Assembly (NCBI RefSeq): GCF_003347635.1
Contig: NZ_QDFY01000005.1
Span: 124,001 to 188,000 of the forward strand
DNA length: 64,000 nt
Direction of reading: 5' to 3'
Source of the DNA: Sphingosinicella terrae
GTDB taxonomy: Bacteria > Pseudomonadota > Alphaproteobacteria > Sphingomonadales > Sphingomonadaceae
Shown here: positions 39,605-48,597 of the stretch, piece after piece
Layout of the letters: the number at the start of each line of letters is the position of its first letter
Position numbering within the stretch: position 1 is the stretch's first letter
Position numbers and translations under genes: made by a program
Notes under the pieces: model-generated
Told to the model about the DNA's origin: nothing
The model's database searches: none
What the model saw: the letters and a program-made list of their open reading frames with translations, nothing else

Positions 39605-39614
39605 TCGGCCGCCC

Positions 39615-40322
39615 TCAGCGGACAAAGCTGGCACCGTTCACGTCGATAACCGCGCCGGTGGACGAGGGGGGCGCGTCCACCGCGAGCCAGCGTGCCGTCT
39701 CCCCCACTTCCTCGGCGGAAGCGGGGCGCCCGAGCGGGATGTCGGCGAGGAAAGCGGCGCCGCCCCTGCTGGAAATATAGTCGTCGACCATGCCCGTGAC
39801 CGTGAAGCCGGGACAGATGGTGAAGGCGTAGATACCCTCGCCCGCATAGGCCCGGGCGATGGTCTTGGTCATCGCCACCATGCCCGCTTTGGACGCGGCA
39901 TAATGCCAGTGATCGGGGCTGTCGCCGCGATAGCCGGCGCGGCTGGCGACGTTGACGATCCTGCCGCCGCCTTGCGCCTTGAAATGGAGCACGGCGAGCC
40001 GGCACAGGTCCGCGGCGGCATGCAGGTTGACCTGCATCGTCCGGTCCCATTGCGCCGCCCAGGCCGCGGCATCGAGATCGATCGGCGCCGCCTCGAAGAT
40101 GCCGGCATTGTTGATGACGACGTCGATCCGTCCGCCAAGCCGCTCGAGCGCCGTCTCCCACAGGCCCTGGGCCGCGCCCGGCTCGGCGAGATCGGCGGCG
40201 ACAAGGCCGTCTTCACCCTTGGTGGAGTGGCCGACGACCTTGTGGCCGGCGAGCGCCGCGGCGATGGCGGCACCGATCCCGCGGCTGGCGCCGGTGACGA
40301 GGATATTGAGGGGCTGGGTCAT
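39615..40322 (-). CDS. Short-chain dehydrogenase/reductase (FabG-like)
   Basis: The 235-residue SDR has the NAD(P) motif TGASRGIG (10-17), NNAG (about 76-79), the catalytic Ser in NVASRAG, the Tyr-x3-Lys motif YAASK, and a conserved CPGFTVTGM. It oxidises or reduces an unknown alcohol/ketone. ATG 40322 (MTQPLNILVTGASRG) is used; the longer frame to 40355 has no ribosome site. It is followed by prmA within 11 bases, a pairing I cannot interpret functionally. Confidence 0.9.
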   Translation of the reverse strand: MTQPLNILVTGASRGIGAAIAAALAGHKVVGHSTKGEDGLVAADLAEPGAAQGLWETALERLGGRIDVVINNAGIFEAAPIDLDAAAWAAQWDRTMQVNLHAAADLCRLAVLHFKAQGGGRIVNVASRAGYRGDSPDHWHYAASKAGMVAMTKTIARAYAGEGIYAFTICPGFTVTGMVDDYISSRGGAAFLADIPLGRPASAEEVGETARWLAVDAPPSSTGAVIDVNGASFVR

Positions 40323-40359
40323 GGAGGCCGAATAGGCCGGGAAGGGCCGGAGCAAAAGC

Positions 40360-40379
40360 CCTGACCCGGACAGACTCTA
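40360..40379. repeat. Isolated copy of the MITE-like element terminus
   Basis: On the minus strand this reads TAGAGTCTGTCCGGGTCAGG, matching the left end of the 8.3-kb element (8272-8291) at 19 of 20 positions. Its TAG is the stop codon of the SDR gene that ends at 40377. No second end is found nearby, so it is a relic or a one-ended remnant. Confidence 0.6.
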
Positions 40380-41174
40380 AACCTTCGACTTGTCCACCTT
40401 CTCCGCGGTGCCGGGCTCGGCCTGCTTGCGGTGCATCTCGGCGGCGGCGCCGCCGCCGACGACCTTGGCCGTGGCCACCTGCATCTTGTTCATCAGGCCA
40501 TGGACGACGCTGCGCTCGCCGCGCATCATTGCGTCATAGCCGGTGCGGGCGACGTCGGCCGGATCGTCCTTCGCCATCGTGCCGACCTTGGTGTCCTTCA
40601 GGTCGGCCCGCTCGAAGAATTCGGTGTCGGTCGCACCGGGCTTCAGGCAGGTGACGGTGACCGCCGTCTCCTTGAGCTCGTTGCCGAGCGCGTCGGCAAA
40701 GCTGTCGATGAAAGCCTTTGTCCCATTATAGACCGCCTGGAAGGCGCCGGCGATATGCCCCGCGATCGAACCGGTGATGAGGATCCGGCCCTGGTTGCGC
40801 GCGACCATCTGCTGCGCAACCTTCTGGACGAGATAGACCGTGCCGGTGACGTTGGTATCGACGACGTGCCGCCACTCCGCCGGCTCCTGTTCGAGGAAGG
40901 CGCGGCCCAGGCCGTGGCCGGCATTGGCGAGCAAAGCATCGACCGGCCGCCCGGCCGCGGCTTCGAGCAGCCGTTCGACGCCGCCGAAGGTGGACAGGTC
41001 GGTTTCGACGCCTGTCACCTCGGCGCCGAGGCCCTGGAGAGCGCGCGATGCGTCGACCAGCGGCGTATCGGCGGCGACGATGAGATCGTAGCCGTCCTGC
41101 GCCGCGAGCTTCGCCAGCTCCAGCCCGATGCCGCTGGAGGCGCCGGTCACGATGGCAAGCTTGCGCTGGGTCAT
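40377..41174 (-). CDS. Short-chain dehydrogenase/reductase
   Basis: The 265-residue SDR has TGASSGIG (10-17), a NAGHG motif, Ser in ITGSIAG and Tyr-x3-Lys in YNGTK, so a complete classical catalytic set. The C-terminal 40 residues (MRGERSVVHGLMNKMQVATAKV and a Lys/Glu end) are typical of SDRs acting on lipids or aromatic substrates; the exact one is unknown. GGAG six bases before ATG 41174 fixes the start. The stop codon lies in the transposon-end relic. It has its own transcript, as a terminator precedes it. Confidence 0.9.
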   Translation of the reverse strand: MTQRKLAIVTGASSGIGLELAKLAAQDGYDLIVAADTPLVDASRALQGLGAEVTGVETDLSTFGGVERLLEAAAGRPVDALLANAGHGLGRAFLEQEPAEWRHVVDTNVTGTVYLVQKVAQQMVARNQGRILITGSIAGHIAGAFQAVYNGTKAFIDSFADALGNELKETAVTVTCLKPGATDTEFFERADLKDTKVGTMAKDDPADVARTGYDAMMRGERSVVHGLMNKMQVATAKVVGGGAAAEMHRKQAEPGTAEKVDKSKV

Positions 41175-41258
41175 GAGAGTCTCCGTCCTGGAAAATTCCT
41201 CAACCGGCCGAACGGGAACACGGTTCCTGTCGTTCCGGGGCTGCATTTCCCCGGCACG

Positions 41259-41288
41259 AAAAAAAAGCCGGGACCGCAAGGCCCCGGC
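41259..41288 (-). terminator. Terminator of the chemotaxis-type receptor gene
   Basis: On the minus strand a GCCGGG/CCCGGC stem with inner GC pairs (41267-41288) is followed by eight T residues (41259-41266 as A on the plus strand). It starts 26 bases after the receptor stop codon. Confidence 0.9.
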
Positions 41289-41313
41289 ATCCTCTATTCC
41301 ATCGTGGTTGGGT

Positions 41314-42651
41314 TCAGGCCGCGAAGCTCTGGACGAACTGGCCGGCGGTAGACTTGAACCGCGCCATCTCCTCGTCGACCTCGGAGAAGTTCTTCTCGAC
41401 GTCATCGATCTCGGCGGCGACGCTCTCGGTGTCGGCACGGATCGCGGCGATGGTCGAGGACATGGAATCGGCCGCGAGCGCGGTCTCGTCGACGGCGGCG
41501 GTGATCATCGTCACGGTCTGCGCCTGCATCTCCATCGCCTTGCGGATGCGGTCGGCGCTCGACTGGACCTCGTCCACGGTCGACTGGATCGAATCATTGG
41601 CCTCGACCGTCTGCCGGGTTGCCGACTGGATCGCCGCGATCTTCGTCGCGATGTCGTCGGTGGCGCGGGCGGTCTGGTTGGCGAGGCTCTTCACTTCCTG
41701 GGCGACGACCGCGAATCCGCGGCCGGCGTCGCCGGCGCGCGCCGCCTCGATGGTCGCGTTGAGCGCGAGCAGGTTGGTCTGGCCGGCAATGTCTCGGATG
41801 AGGCCCAGGATCGATTCGATCGCCTCAACGTGCGACGACAGGGCCTGGCTGACCTCGACCGCCTTGCCGGCCTGCTCGCCGGCACGGGTGGCGACGCCGG
41901 CGGCGACCTCGACCTCGTTGCGGGCCTCCTCGATCGCCATGATCAGGCCGGCCGCGGTCTGCGCCGCCTCGCGCATCGCGACCGCCGATTGCTCGGCCGC
42001 CGCAGCGACCTCGCTGGTCTTGCCGAGCATGCCGCGCGCCGCCTGGCTCGCTTCCGCCGCCTGGGTGCGGACCTTGCGGCTGCCGCTGGCGGTGCGCTCG
42101 ACGACGGTCATGATCTCCTTGTTGAACTCGGCGCCCTGGCCGCTGCGGCGCTCGCGCTCGGCGATCGCGCAGAGCCGGTCGTAATGGGCCGAATAGACGT
42201 CCACCTGGAGCAGGGTCATCCGCAGATAGGCTTCGGCGAGAGGGTAGCGGCGCTCCGCCTCGGCGCGGTCGAGGATGATCTGCTGGACGCCGGCCGAGAG
42301 CGCGGCGCTCCCGGCGAAGATGGCTGTAAGCGGCACGTTCGCGGAGGTCGCCGCGGCGACATGCTCGCCCGCCTGGTCGACCCAGGCCTGGCCGGTGAGG
42401 TTGGTATGCTTGGCCTCGAGATAGGGGAGGATACGCTGCGCCAGCGCGTCGATCTTCGAATCGGTGAGCGGCTGCTTGAGCGCCGGCGAGCGGGCATAGG
42501 CGGTCCAGAAGGCGCGGGCGAGCGCCATCTTGTCCGGTCCGATCAGCTCCCAGATCTCGGCGCAATGGCCCGCGAGAGACCCGTCCGGATCGAACATCGG
42601 CAGACGGCCCCCAATCTCGACCTCGTCCTGGCGCCCGGAAATCCCGACCAT
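41314..42651 (-). CDS. Soluble methyl-accepting chemotaxis-type receptor
   Basis: The 445-residue protein has the MCP signalling hairpin with tip [20 protein letters not shown] and [22 protein letters not shown], flanked by long coiled-coil arms (about 200-440). There is no transmembrane segment, so it acts in the cytoplasm. The N-terminal 170 residues ([42 protein letters not shown]) are helical and have the length of a globin-coupled sensor domain, possibly a heme-free or degenerate one. No che genes lie in the window. ATG 42651 (MVGISGRQ) has AGGGGA upstream; ATG 42723 would extend into AT-richer promoter-like DNA. Confidence 0.88.
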   Translation of the reverse strand: MVGISGRQDEVEIGGRLPMFDPDGSLAGHCAEIWELIGPDKMALARAFWTAYARSPALKQPLTDSKIDALAQRILPYLEAKHTNLTGQAWVDQAGEHVAAATSANVPLTAIFAGSAALSAGVQQIILDRAEAERRYPLAEAYLRMTLLQVDVYSAHYDRLCAIAERERRSGQGAEFNKEIMTVVERTASGSRKVRTQAAEASQAARGMLGKTSEVAAAAEQSAVAMREAAQTAAGLIMAIEEARNEVEVAAGVATRAGEQAGKAVEVSQALSSHVEAIESILGLIRDIAGQTNLLALNATIEAARAGDAGRGFAVVAQEVKSLANQTARATDDIATKIAAIQSATRQTVEANDSIQSTVDEVQSSADRIRKAMEMQAQTVTMITAAVDETALAADSMSSTIAAIRADTESVAAEIDDVEKNFSEVDEEMARFKSTAGQFVQSFAA

Positions 42652-42833
42652 GATGCAGCTTCCCCTGGTGATGCTCCTGGACGCGTTTGTTAGTGCGCCA
42701 TTGGTTAAGATCGTCTTAGTCATCGGCCTTCGATTGTGCGGCGAGCGCCGCGAATCGGGTTCCGCTCCCGCCGCTTGCAACGTTGCGCTTTCCGCCTAAA
42801 AGCGGCCCCAGCATCCCAAGGGGACCAAGCCTC

Positions 42834-43229
42834 ATGCACCGAAATCCCTCGCGGCCCTTGTCGCCCCACCTGACCATCTGGAAATGGGGCCCGCACATGC
42901 TGGTCTCGATCCTCCACCGGGTCACCGGCGTCGGCGTCGGCATTGCCGGGGCGGCCGCCCTCGTCTGGTGGCTGCTCGCCGCCTCGGAAGGGGCGACGGC
43001 CTACGCCACGTTCCTGGAATGGGCGACCTGGGAATGGGCACTGCTGATCTGGATCCCGCTCAGCTGGGGCTTGATCCAGCACACGCTCTCCGGCCTGCGC
43101 CACATGGTGATGGACATCGGCGCCGGCTACGAGCTTTCGACCAACAAGACCTGGGCCAATATCACTGTCGTCGCCTCGGTGCTGCTGACCGTGCTGCTCT
43201 GGCTCTACATCTTCTACGGGAGGGGCTGA
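42834..43229 (+). CDS. sdhC: Succinate dehydrogenase cytochrome b556 subunit SdhC
   Basis: The 131-residue membrane subunit has RPLSPHLTIWKWGPHMLVSI and LHRVTGVGVGIAG near the N-terminus, three transmembrane helices and the heme-ligand region GLRHMVMDIG. It anchors complex II and binds ubiquinone and heme b. AAGGGGA precedes ATG 42834. Its TGA overlaps the sdhD ATG by one base. Confidence 0.97.
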   Translation: MHRNPSRPLSPHLTIWKWGPHMLVSILHRVTGVGVGIAGAAALVWWLLAASEGATAYATFLEWATWEWALLIWIPLSWGLIQHTLSGLRHMVMDIGAGYELSTNKTWANITVVASVLLTVLLWLYIFYGRG

Positions 43230-43618
43230 TGTCGATGGAAATCCCGCTGGGCCGCGTCCGCGGCCTCGGTGCCGCCGGCGAGGGCGCCGAGCATTGGTGG
43301 CAGGAGCGGCTGACCTCGATCGCCGCCTTCCTGCTGCTCGTCTGGCTCGCGGTGTCGCTGCTGCGCCTGCCCGGCCTCGACCACCGCACCGTCGCCAGCT
43401 GGCTGGCCGACCCGTTCGCCGCGGTGCCGATGCTGCTGTTCGTCGGCGTCGCCTTCTGGCATCTCAAGCTCGGCCTGCAGGTCGTCGTCGAGGATTATGT
43501 CCATGACGACGGCAGCAAGCTCTTCTGGATATTGCTCATCAACTTCGCCAGCATCCTCGGCGCCGCCTTCGCCTTGTTCGCGGTGTTGAAGATCGCCTTC
43601 GCCGGGAGCGCCGAGTGA
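43229..43618 (+). CDS. sdhD: Succinate dehydrogenase membrane anchor SdhD
   Basis: The 129-residue protein has three transmembrane helices (for example [14 protein letters not shown] and [18 protein letters not shown]), and the [10 protein letters not shown] and [16 protein letters not shown] segments characteristic of SdhD. It starts one base inside the sdhC stop and its own stop overlaps the sdhA ATG, so the three genes are translationally coupled. Confidence 0.96.
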   Translation: MSMEIPLGRVRGLGAAGEGAEHWWQERLTSIAAFLLLVWLAVSLLRLPGLDHRTVASWLADPFAAVPMLLFVGVAFWHLKLGLQVVVEDYVHDDGSKLFWILLINFASILGAAFALFAVLKIAFAGSAE

Positions 43619-45423
43619 TGGCGGACAGGGCGTATCAGATCGTCGACCATGTCTATGACGTCGTCGTGGTCGGCGCCGGCGGCTCGGGACTGCGCGCGAC
43701 CATGGGCGCTGCCGAGAAGGGGCTGAAGACGGCCTGCGTCACCAAGGTATTTCCGACCCGAAGTCACACCGTCGCCGCCCAGGGCGGCATCGCCGCCAGC
43801 CTCGGCAATATGGGTCCGGACCACTGGACCTGGCACATGTACGACACCGTCAAAGGCTCCGACTGGCTCGGCGACCAGGACGCCATCGAGTATCTCTGCC
43901 GCGAGGCCCCGGCCGCCGTCTACGAGCTCGAACATTATGGCGTGCCGTTCAGCCGCACGTCAGAGGGCAAGATCTACCAGCGCGCCTTCGGCGGCATGAT
44001 GCAGAATATGGGCGAAGGGCCGCCGGCGCAGCGTACCTGCGCAGCCGCCGACCGCACCGGTCACGCCATGCTCCACTCGCTCTACCAGCAGAGCCTGAAG
44101 TACGACGCCGACTTCTTCATCGAATATTTCGCGCTCGACCTGATCATGGAGGACGGCGAGTGCCGCGGCGTCGTCGCCCTGTGCATGGAGGACGGCTCGA
44201 TCCACCGGATCCGCGCCCATGCCGTGGTGCTCGCCACCGGCGGCTATGGCCGCGCCTATTTCTCGGCGACTTCGGCGCATACCTGCACCGGCGACGGCAA
44301 TGCGATGGTGCTTCGCGCCGGCCTTCCGTTGCAGGACATGGAATTCGTCCAGTTCCACCCGACCGGCATTTACGGCGCCGGCGTTCTCATCACCGAGGGC
44401 GCGCGCGGCGAGGGCGGCTATCTGACCAATTCCGAAGGCGATCGCTTCATGGAGCGCTATGCCCCCTCGGCCAAGGACCTGGCCAGCCGCGACGTCGTCT
44501 CACGCTCGATGGCGATGGAGATCCGCGAGGGCCGCGGGGTCGGCAAGGACAAGGATCATATCTACCTTCATCTCGATCATATCGATGCGAAGATCCTCGC
44601 CGAGCGCCTGCCGGGCATCACCGAGACCGGCAAGATCTTCGCCGGCGTCGACCTGACCCGCCAGCCGCTGCCGGTCGTTCCGACCGTCCATTACAATATG
44701 GGCGGGATCCCGACCAATTATCATGGCGAGGTCGTCACCCTGAAGGACGGCAATCCCGACAGCGTCGTGCCGGGGTTGTTCGCGGTCGGCGAGGCCGCCT
44801 GCGTCTCGGTCCACGGCGCCAATCGGCTGGGTTCGAACAGCCTCATCGATCTGGTCGTGTTCGGCCGTGCCGTCGGTCACCGCGTCGGCGAGATCATCAA
44901 GCCGGGGAGCCCGCTGCCGCCGTTGCCCAAGGGCGGCGACGATCTCGCTCTGTCGCGGCTCGACCGCTTCCGCCAGGCTTCGGGCGGCAGCCCCACCGCC
45001 GAGATCCGCCTGCAGATGCAGCGCACGATGCAGGCCGACTGCGCCGTCTTCCGCACCGAGAAGACGCTGGACGAGGGCAGGGGCAAGATCGACGAGGTCT
45101 ACAAGCGCCTCGAGGATGTCCGCGTCACCGACCGCAGCCTCATCTGGAACACCGACCTGATCGAGACGCTCGAGCTCGACAATCTGCTCGGCCAGGCGGT
45201 GGTGACGATGCATTCGGCCGCCAGCCGCAAGGAAAGCCGCGGCGCCCACATGCACGAGGATTATCCGACCCGGGACGACGTCAACTGGCTCAAGCACAGT
45301 ATCGTCTGGTTCGAAGGCTGGGGCGGCCAGGGCGGCAAGGTCACCCTCGATGGCCGGCCGGTCCACGACTACACGCTCACCGACGAGATCGAGTACATCA
45401 AGCCCAAGGCCCGGGTGTACTGA
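43618..45423 (+). CDS. sdhA: Succinate dehydrogenase flavoprotein subunit SdhA
   Basis: The 601-residue flavoprotein has the FAD motif [14 protein letters not shown] (17-30), the FAD-linking His50 in [16 protein letters not shown], the substrate loop [23 protein letters not shown] and the C-terminal [14 protein letters not shown]. It oxidises succinate to fumarate and links the citric acid cycle to the quinone pool. ATG 43618 is used rather than GTG 43615. The iron-sulphur gene sdhB is not downstream; a minus-strand lipoprotein gene follows immediately. Confidence 0.98.
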   Translation: MADRAYQIVDHVYDVVVVGAGGSGLRATMGAAEKGLKTACVTKVFPTRSHTVAAQGGIAASLGNMGPDHWTWHMYDTVKGSDWLGDQDAIEYLCREAPAAVYELEHYGVPFSRTSEGKIYQRAFGGMMQNMGEGPPAQRTCAAADRTGHAMLHSLYQQSLKYDADFFIEYFALDLIMEDGECRGVVALCMEDGSIHRIRAHAVVLATGGYGRAYFSATSAHTCTGDGNAMVLRAGLPLQDMEFVQFHPTGIYGAGVLITEGARGEGGYLTNSEGDRFMERYAPSAKDLASRDVVSRSMAMEIREGRGVGKDKDHIYLHLDHIDAKILAERLPGITETGKIFAGVDLTRQPLPVVPTVHYNMGGIPTNYHGEVVTLKDGNPDSVVPGLFAVGEAACVSVHGANRLGSNSLIDLVVFGRAVGHRVGEIIKPGSPLPPLPKGGDDLALSRLDRFRQASGGSPTAEIRLQMQRTMQADCAVFRTEKTLDEGRGKIDEVYKRLEDVRVTDRSLIWNTDLIETLELDNLLGQAVVTMHSAASRKESRGAHMHEDYPTRDDVNWLKHSIVWFEGWGGQGGKVTLDGRPVHDYTLTDEIEYIKPKARVY

Positions 45424-45426
45424 GCT

Positions 45427-45903
45427 TCAGGCGCTGCCGTTGAATCCGAAATGGGTGAAGCGGCCCGCTTCGACCTCATATTCGACTCCGAAGAAGTCGG
45501 GCCCGCCGTCGCAGACGATCACCGGTTCGCGCCGCCATCGGTCCGGATCCTGCTCGTGGCGTGCCATGTCGGCGGGAAAGAAGCTGCCATAGACGTACCG
45601 GCGACCGCCGCGGACTAGGCCGACATATTGACGGCGCCATCCGTCCGGCGCGCGACCCAGTCCGCGCCCGGCCTCTTGCGTCTGCAGCGCGCCCGGAAGC
45701 GCCGACTCAAGCGCCGCTATGTCCGCCGGCGCGGGCGTCCAACTGCCCTCGCCGGCGTCGGGCGTCGACCGCGAACATTGGTCGAGAAGGACGGCGCCCT
45801 GCCGCCCTGGCAGAATGACCGCATCCGGCGGCAGGGTGGCCGCCGCGGCGCCGCTGCAGGCGGCGAGGGCGAACGCGATCAGGATCGAGCGGAACGTCAT
45901 CAT
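45427..45903 (-). CDS. Small lipoprotein of unknown function
   Basis: The 158-residue protein has a lipoprotein signal (MMTFRSILIAFALAACSG, Cys16). The mature part is soluble, with WTPAPADIAALESALP, GWRRQYVGLVRGGRRYVYGS and PVIVCDGGPDFFGVEYE, and two further Cys. No family recognised. It lies 3 bases from the convergent sdhA end and occupies the position where sdhB would be expected, but on the opposite strand. Confidence 0.78.
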   Translation of the reverse strand: MMTFRSILIAFALAACSGAAAATLPPDAVILPGRQGAVLLDQCSRSTPDAGEGSWTPAPADIAALESALPGALQTQEAGRGLGRAPDGWRRQYVGLVRGGRRYVYGSFFPADMARHEQDPDRWRREPVIVCDGGPDFFGVEYEVEAGRFTHFGFNGSA

Positions 45904-46070
45904 CGAGTCTCCGAAGCCTCGACGAGAATGGGCGCCGCCTCGGCTTTCCGAGGGCTGAACGTGCCGGCCTACCTTCGTCGAAGGTCGCGCCGGCTTGGCC
46001 GAAACGATCCGTCATTCTCGTCGGAGTGATCTAGCCTGGGCCCGCGGCGGACGAGATCAGGGGAGTTGCC

Positions 46071-47051
46071 ATGCGCTCATCGATGCTTCGCGCCGCCTGC
46101 CTGCTCGGCTTTTCCGCCCTAGCCTTGCCCGCCGCCGCTGAGCCGGATCCGTCACCGGCGGGTTGGCACGTCGTCCCCGGCAGCTTCGAGCCGGGCCGGG
46201 GTCCCGACGGCAATTCGGTCTTCCTCGATGCGCCCGGAGGGCTGATCCTCGTCGACACCGGGCGGCATCCGGCGCACCGCGATCGCCTGCTCGGCTACGC
46301 CCGGACCCGCGGCAGGCCGATCGCCGCCATCGTCAACACCCACTGGCATCTCGATCACAGCACCGGCAATGGCGAGATCCGCGCTGCCTTTCCGGAGGCG
46401 CCGCTTTACGCGACTTCGGCCGTGGAAGGCGCGCTGGCAGGCTTCCTCCGTGACGGGCGCGCCCGCGCCGAGACGATGCTGACCGCGGGCGACGTGCCGC
46501 CGGAGCGCGAGGCCGAGGTCCGCCGTTTCCTCGCCGTCATGGACGCGCCCGACGCGCTCCGGCCGACCCGTCCGGTCGTCCGTTCGGGCGAAGTCGAGGT
46601 CGCGGGGCGCCGGCTTCAGCTGAACGTCGCGCCTTTCGCCGCGACCGAGGCCGATCTGTGGATCTTCGATCCGGATTCGGGCCTGCTCGTCGCCGGCGAC
46701 CTCGTCGTCGCCGAGGTTCCGTTCATGGACACCGCCTGTCCCGAGGGATGGCGCGAGGCCCTCGCGACTGTGGCCGCGACCCCCTTCACCACGCTCGTGC
46801 CCGGTCATGGCGAGCCGATGGATCGCGCCGCCTTCGCCGCCTGGCGCTCCGCCTTCGACAATCTGCTCGATTGCGCAGCCTCGGACCGCGCGAAGGACGC
46901 GTGCGTGGCCGGTTGGCGCCGCGACGCCGCCCGCTTCATCGCGCCCGGCCGCGAGGCGATGATCGATGAGATGACCGGCTATTATCTCGAAACGCGCCTT
47001 CGCGCCGCACCGGAGGAGCGGCAGCGTCATTGCCGGCATTCGGCCTCATAG
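46071..47051 (+). CDS. Exported metallo-beta-lactamase-fold hydrolase
   Basis: The 326-residue protein has a signal peptide (LGFSALALPAAAEP) and the zinc motif THWHLDHSTG (His91, His93, Asp95, His96), a metal-bridging Asp in LVAGDLVVAEV and His in VPGHGEP. Spacing and the extended region of about 120 residues between the motifs resemble quinoprotein-relay and B3-like exported MBL proteins rather than true antibiotic lactamases. Substrate unknown. Five Cys near the C-terminus may form disulphides. Confidence 0.87.
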   Translation: MRSSMLRAACLLGFSALALPAAAEPDPSPAGWHVVPGSFEPGRGPDGNSVFLDAPGGLILVDTGRHPAHRDRLLGYARTRGRPIAAIVNTHWHLDHSTGNGEIRAAFPEAPLYATSAVEGALAGFLRDGRARAETMLTAGDVPPEREAEVRRFLAVMDAPDALRPTRPVVRSGEVEVAGRRLQLNVAPFAATEADLWIFDPDSGLLVAGDLVVAEVPFMDTACPEGWREALATVAATPFTTLVPGHGEPMDRAAFAAWRSAFDNLLDCAASDRAKDACVAGWRRDAARFIAPGREAMIDEMTGYYLETRLRAAPEERQRHCRHSAS

Positions 47052-47053
47052 AG

Positions 47054-47072
47054 AACTCTGCAATATAGAGTT
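47054..47072. promoter_or_regulatory. Palindromic operator candidate in front of creD
   Basis: AACTCT-N7-AGAGTT is a perfect 6-bp inverted repeat with a 7-base AT-rich centre. Its last bases overlap a -35-like TTGACA (47071-47076), 57 bases before the creD start, an arrangement that suits a repressor. Confidence 0.5.
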
Positions 47073-47132
47073 GACAGACGAAACGTGCCACTTGTACGAC
47101 GAGCAGAGTTCAACCGCAGGGAGTCCTTCCCC

Positions 47133-48530
47133 ATGTCACTCGTCTCGACGGAGCGCTCGCCCGGCGCCAAGCTCGGCCTCGCCTTGTTCATCGGCTTCCT
47201 CCTCTCCTTCCCGCTCTTCGCCGTCTGGCTCCTGCTCGACGACCGCCAGCAGCAATCGGAATTCGCGCAGGCGTCGATCGCGGAAGGATGGGGCGGTCCG
47301 CAGACCCTGTCCGGGCCGTTGCTCGTCATCCCCTATCGGGTGACGACCAGCGAGACGGTGATGGAGGGCACCCAGCAGGTTACCCGCTCCCGCCAGAGCT
47401 GGCAGGAACTCACCCTCTCACCGGAGCTATCGAACCTGGAGACCGAGATGCGCCCGGAGCGGCGCACCCGGTCGATCTACGAGGTCGTGGTCTATGAGGC
47501 GACGACGCGCGGCCAGGCGCGCTTCGCTTTCCCGCAGGATATTTCCCGCTTCGGCGTCGCTCCCGCCGACATGGACCTTTCCCGCGCCGAGCTTCGCTTC
47601 GGCCTTTCCGATCCGCGCGGACTGGTCGGCAATCCCCGCGTCTCCGCCGGCGGCCGCGCGCTGCGCCTCCAGCCCGGCGGAGGCGGCGGACCCGGCTTCT
47701 TCGCCTGGGTCGACGCGGCGGCCCTGGCCGGCGGCGCGATCCTCATCGACTATGCGTTCGATTTCCGCGGCAACCAGGCGCTCGGCCTCGCACCGCAGGC
47801 CGGCGAGACGCATTGGCGGCTGACCTCGCCCTGGCCGCATCCCAGCTTCCAGGGCGGATTCCTGCCGGTGGAACGTCAAATCGGCCCGGAGGGCTTCGTC
47901 GCCACCTACCGGGTCGGCAATCTTGCGCTCGGCTCTTCGCTCGTGAACATCGGCGGCGCGGCTGCGACGGTGCCGGCACCGAACACCGCCACCGATCGGT
48001 ACCAGGGGGAGGCGGAGGCGCCGGCGCCCCAGGGCGGCGGCCTCGCCCAGGTGAACCTCGTCCAGCCGGTCGACCTCTATTCGCGCGTCGATCGCTCGGC
48101 CAAATATGGCTTCCTGTTCATCGGCTTCACCTTCCTGGCCTTCCTGCTGTTCGACATCATCGGCGGCGTGCGCGTCTCGCCGGTGGAGTATCTGCTGGTC
48201 GGCGCGGGGCTGGTGCTGTTCTTCGTGCTGCTGCTCGCCTTCGCCGAGGTGATCGGCTTCACGCCGGCCTACATCGTGGCTTCGGCGGCGATCGCCGGGC
48301 TGAACACCGCTTATTCGGCGGCGGTGCTGAGGAGCTGGCGCCGGGCCGGGTTCATCGGCGCCTTGCTGGTCGGCCTCTACGCCCTGCTCTACATCCTGCT
48401 GAGCCTCGAGGATCTGTCGCTGGTCATCGGGTCGCTGATGCTCTTCGTCGCGCTGGCGACGGTGATGTACCTCACCCGCAACATCAACTGGGGCGCCCGT
48501 CCGGGCGAGGCGGAGCCCGCGGCGGCCTGA
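47133..48530 (+). CDS. creD: CreD-family inner membrane protein
   Basis: The 465-residue protein matches CreD: first helix GLALFIGFLLSFPLFAVWLLL, a long periplasmic beta domain with GPLLVIPYR and SWQELTLSPE, and five C-terminal helices with the signature KYGFLFIGFTFLAFLLFDII and HPVEYLLVG-like RVSPVEYLLVGAGL. In enterobacteria creD is the main target of CreBC and affects envelope integrity and beta-lactam responses; the physical function is unknown. No CreBC genes are here. AGGGAG precedes ATG 47133. Confidence 0.93.
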   Translation: MSLVSTERSPGAKLGLALFIGFLLSFPLFAVWLLLDDRQQQSEFAQASIAEGWGGPQTLSGPLLVIPYRVTTSETVMEGTQQVTRSRQSWQELTLSPELSNLETEMRPERRTRSIYEVVVYEATTRGQARFAFPQDISRFGVAPADMDLSRAELRFGLSDPRGLVGNPRVSAGGRALRLQPGGGGGPGFFAWVDAAALAGGAILIDYAFDFRGNQALGLAPQAGETHWRLTSPWPHPSFQGGFLPVERQIGPEGFVATYRVGNLALGSSLVNIGGAAATVPAPNTATDRYQGEAEAPAPQGGGLAQVNLVQPVDLYSRVDRSAKYGFLFIGFTFLAFLLFDIIGGVRVSPVEYLLVGAGLVLFFVLLLAFAEVIGFTPAYIVASAAIAGLNTAYSAAVLRSWRRAGFIGALLVGLYALLYILLSLEDLSLVIGSLMLFVALATVMYLTRNINWGARPGEAEPAAA

Positions 48531-48569
48531 CCGGGGGAGGCGGCCCCGGCCCCGCCGCCGCTCCGGCAT

Positions 48570-48597
48570 GGGAGCGCGAGCCTCGGCTCGCGCTCCC
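48570..48597. terminator. Bidirectional hairpin between creD and the GH3 gene
   Basis: A perfect 12-bp stem (GGGAGCGCGAGC arms) with a CTCG loop lies between the convergent ends and touches the GH3 stop codon. No T-run is present on either side. Confidence 0.65.
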
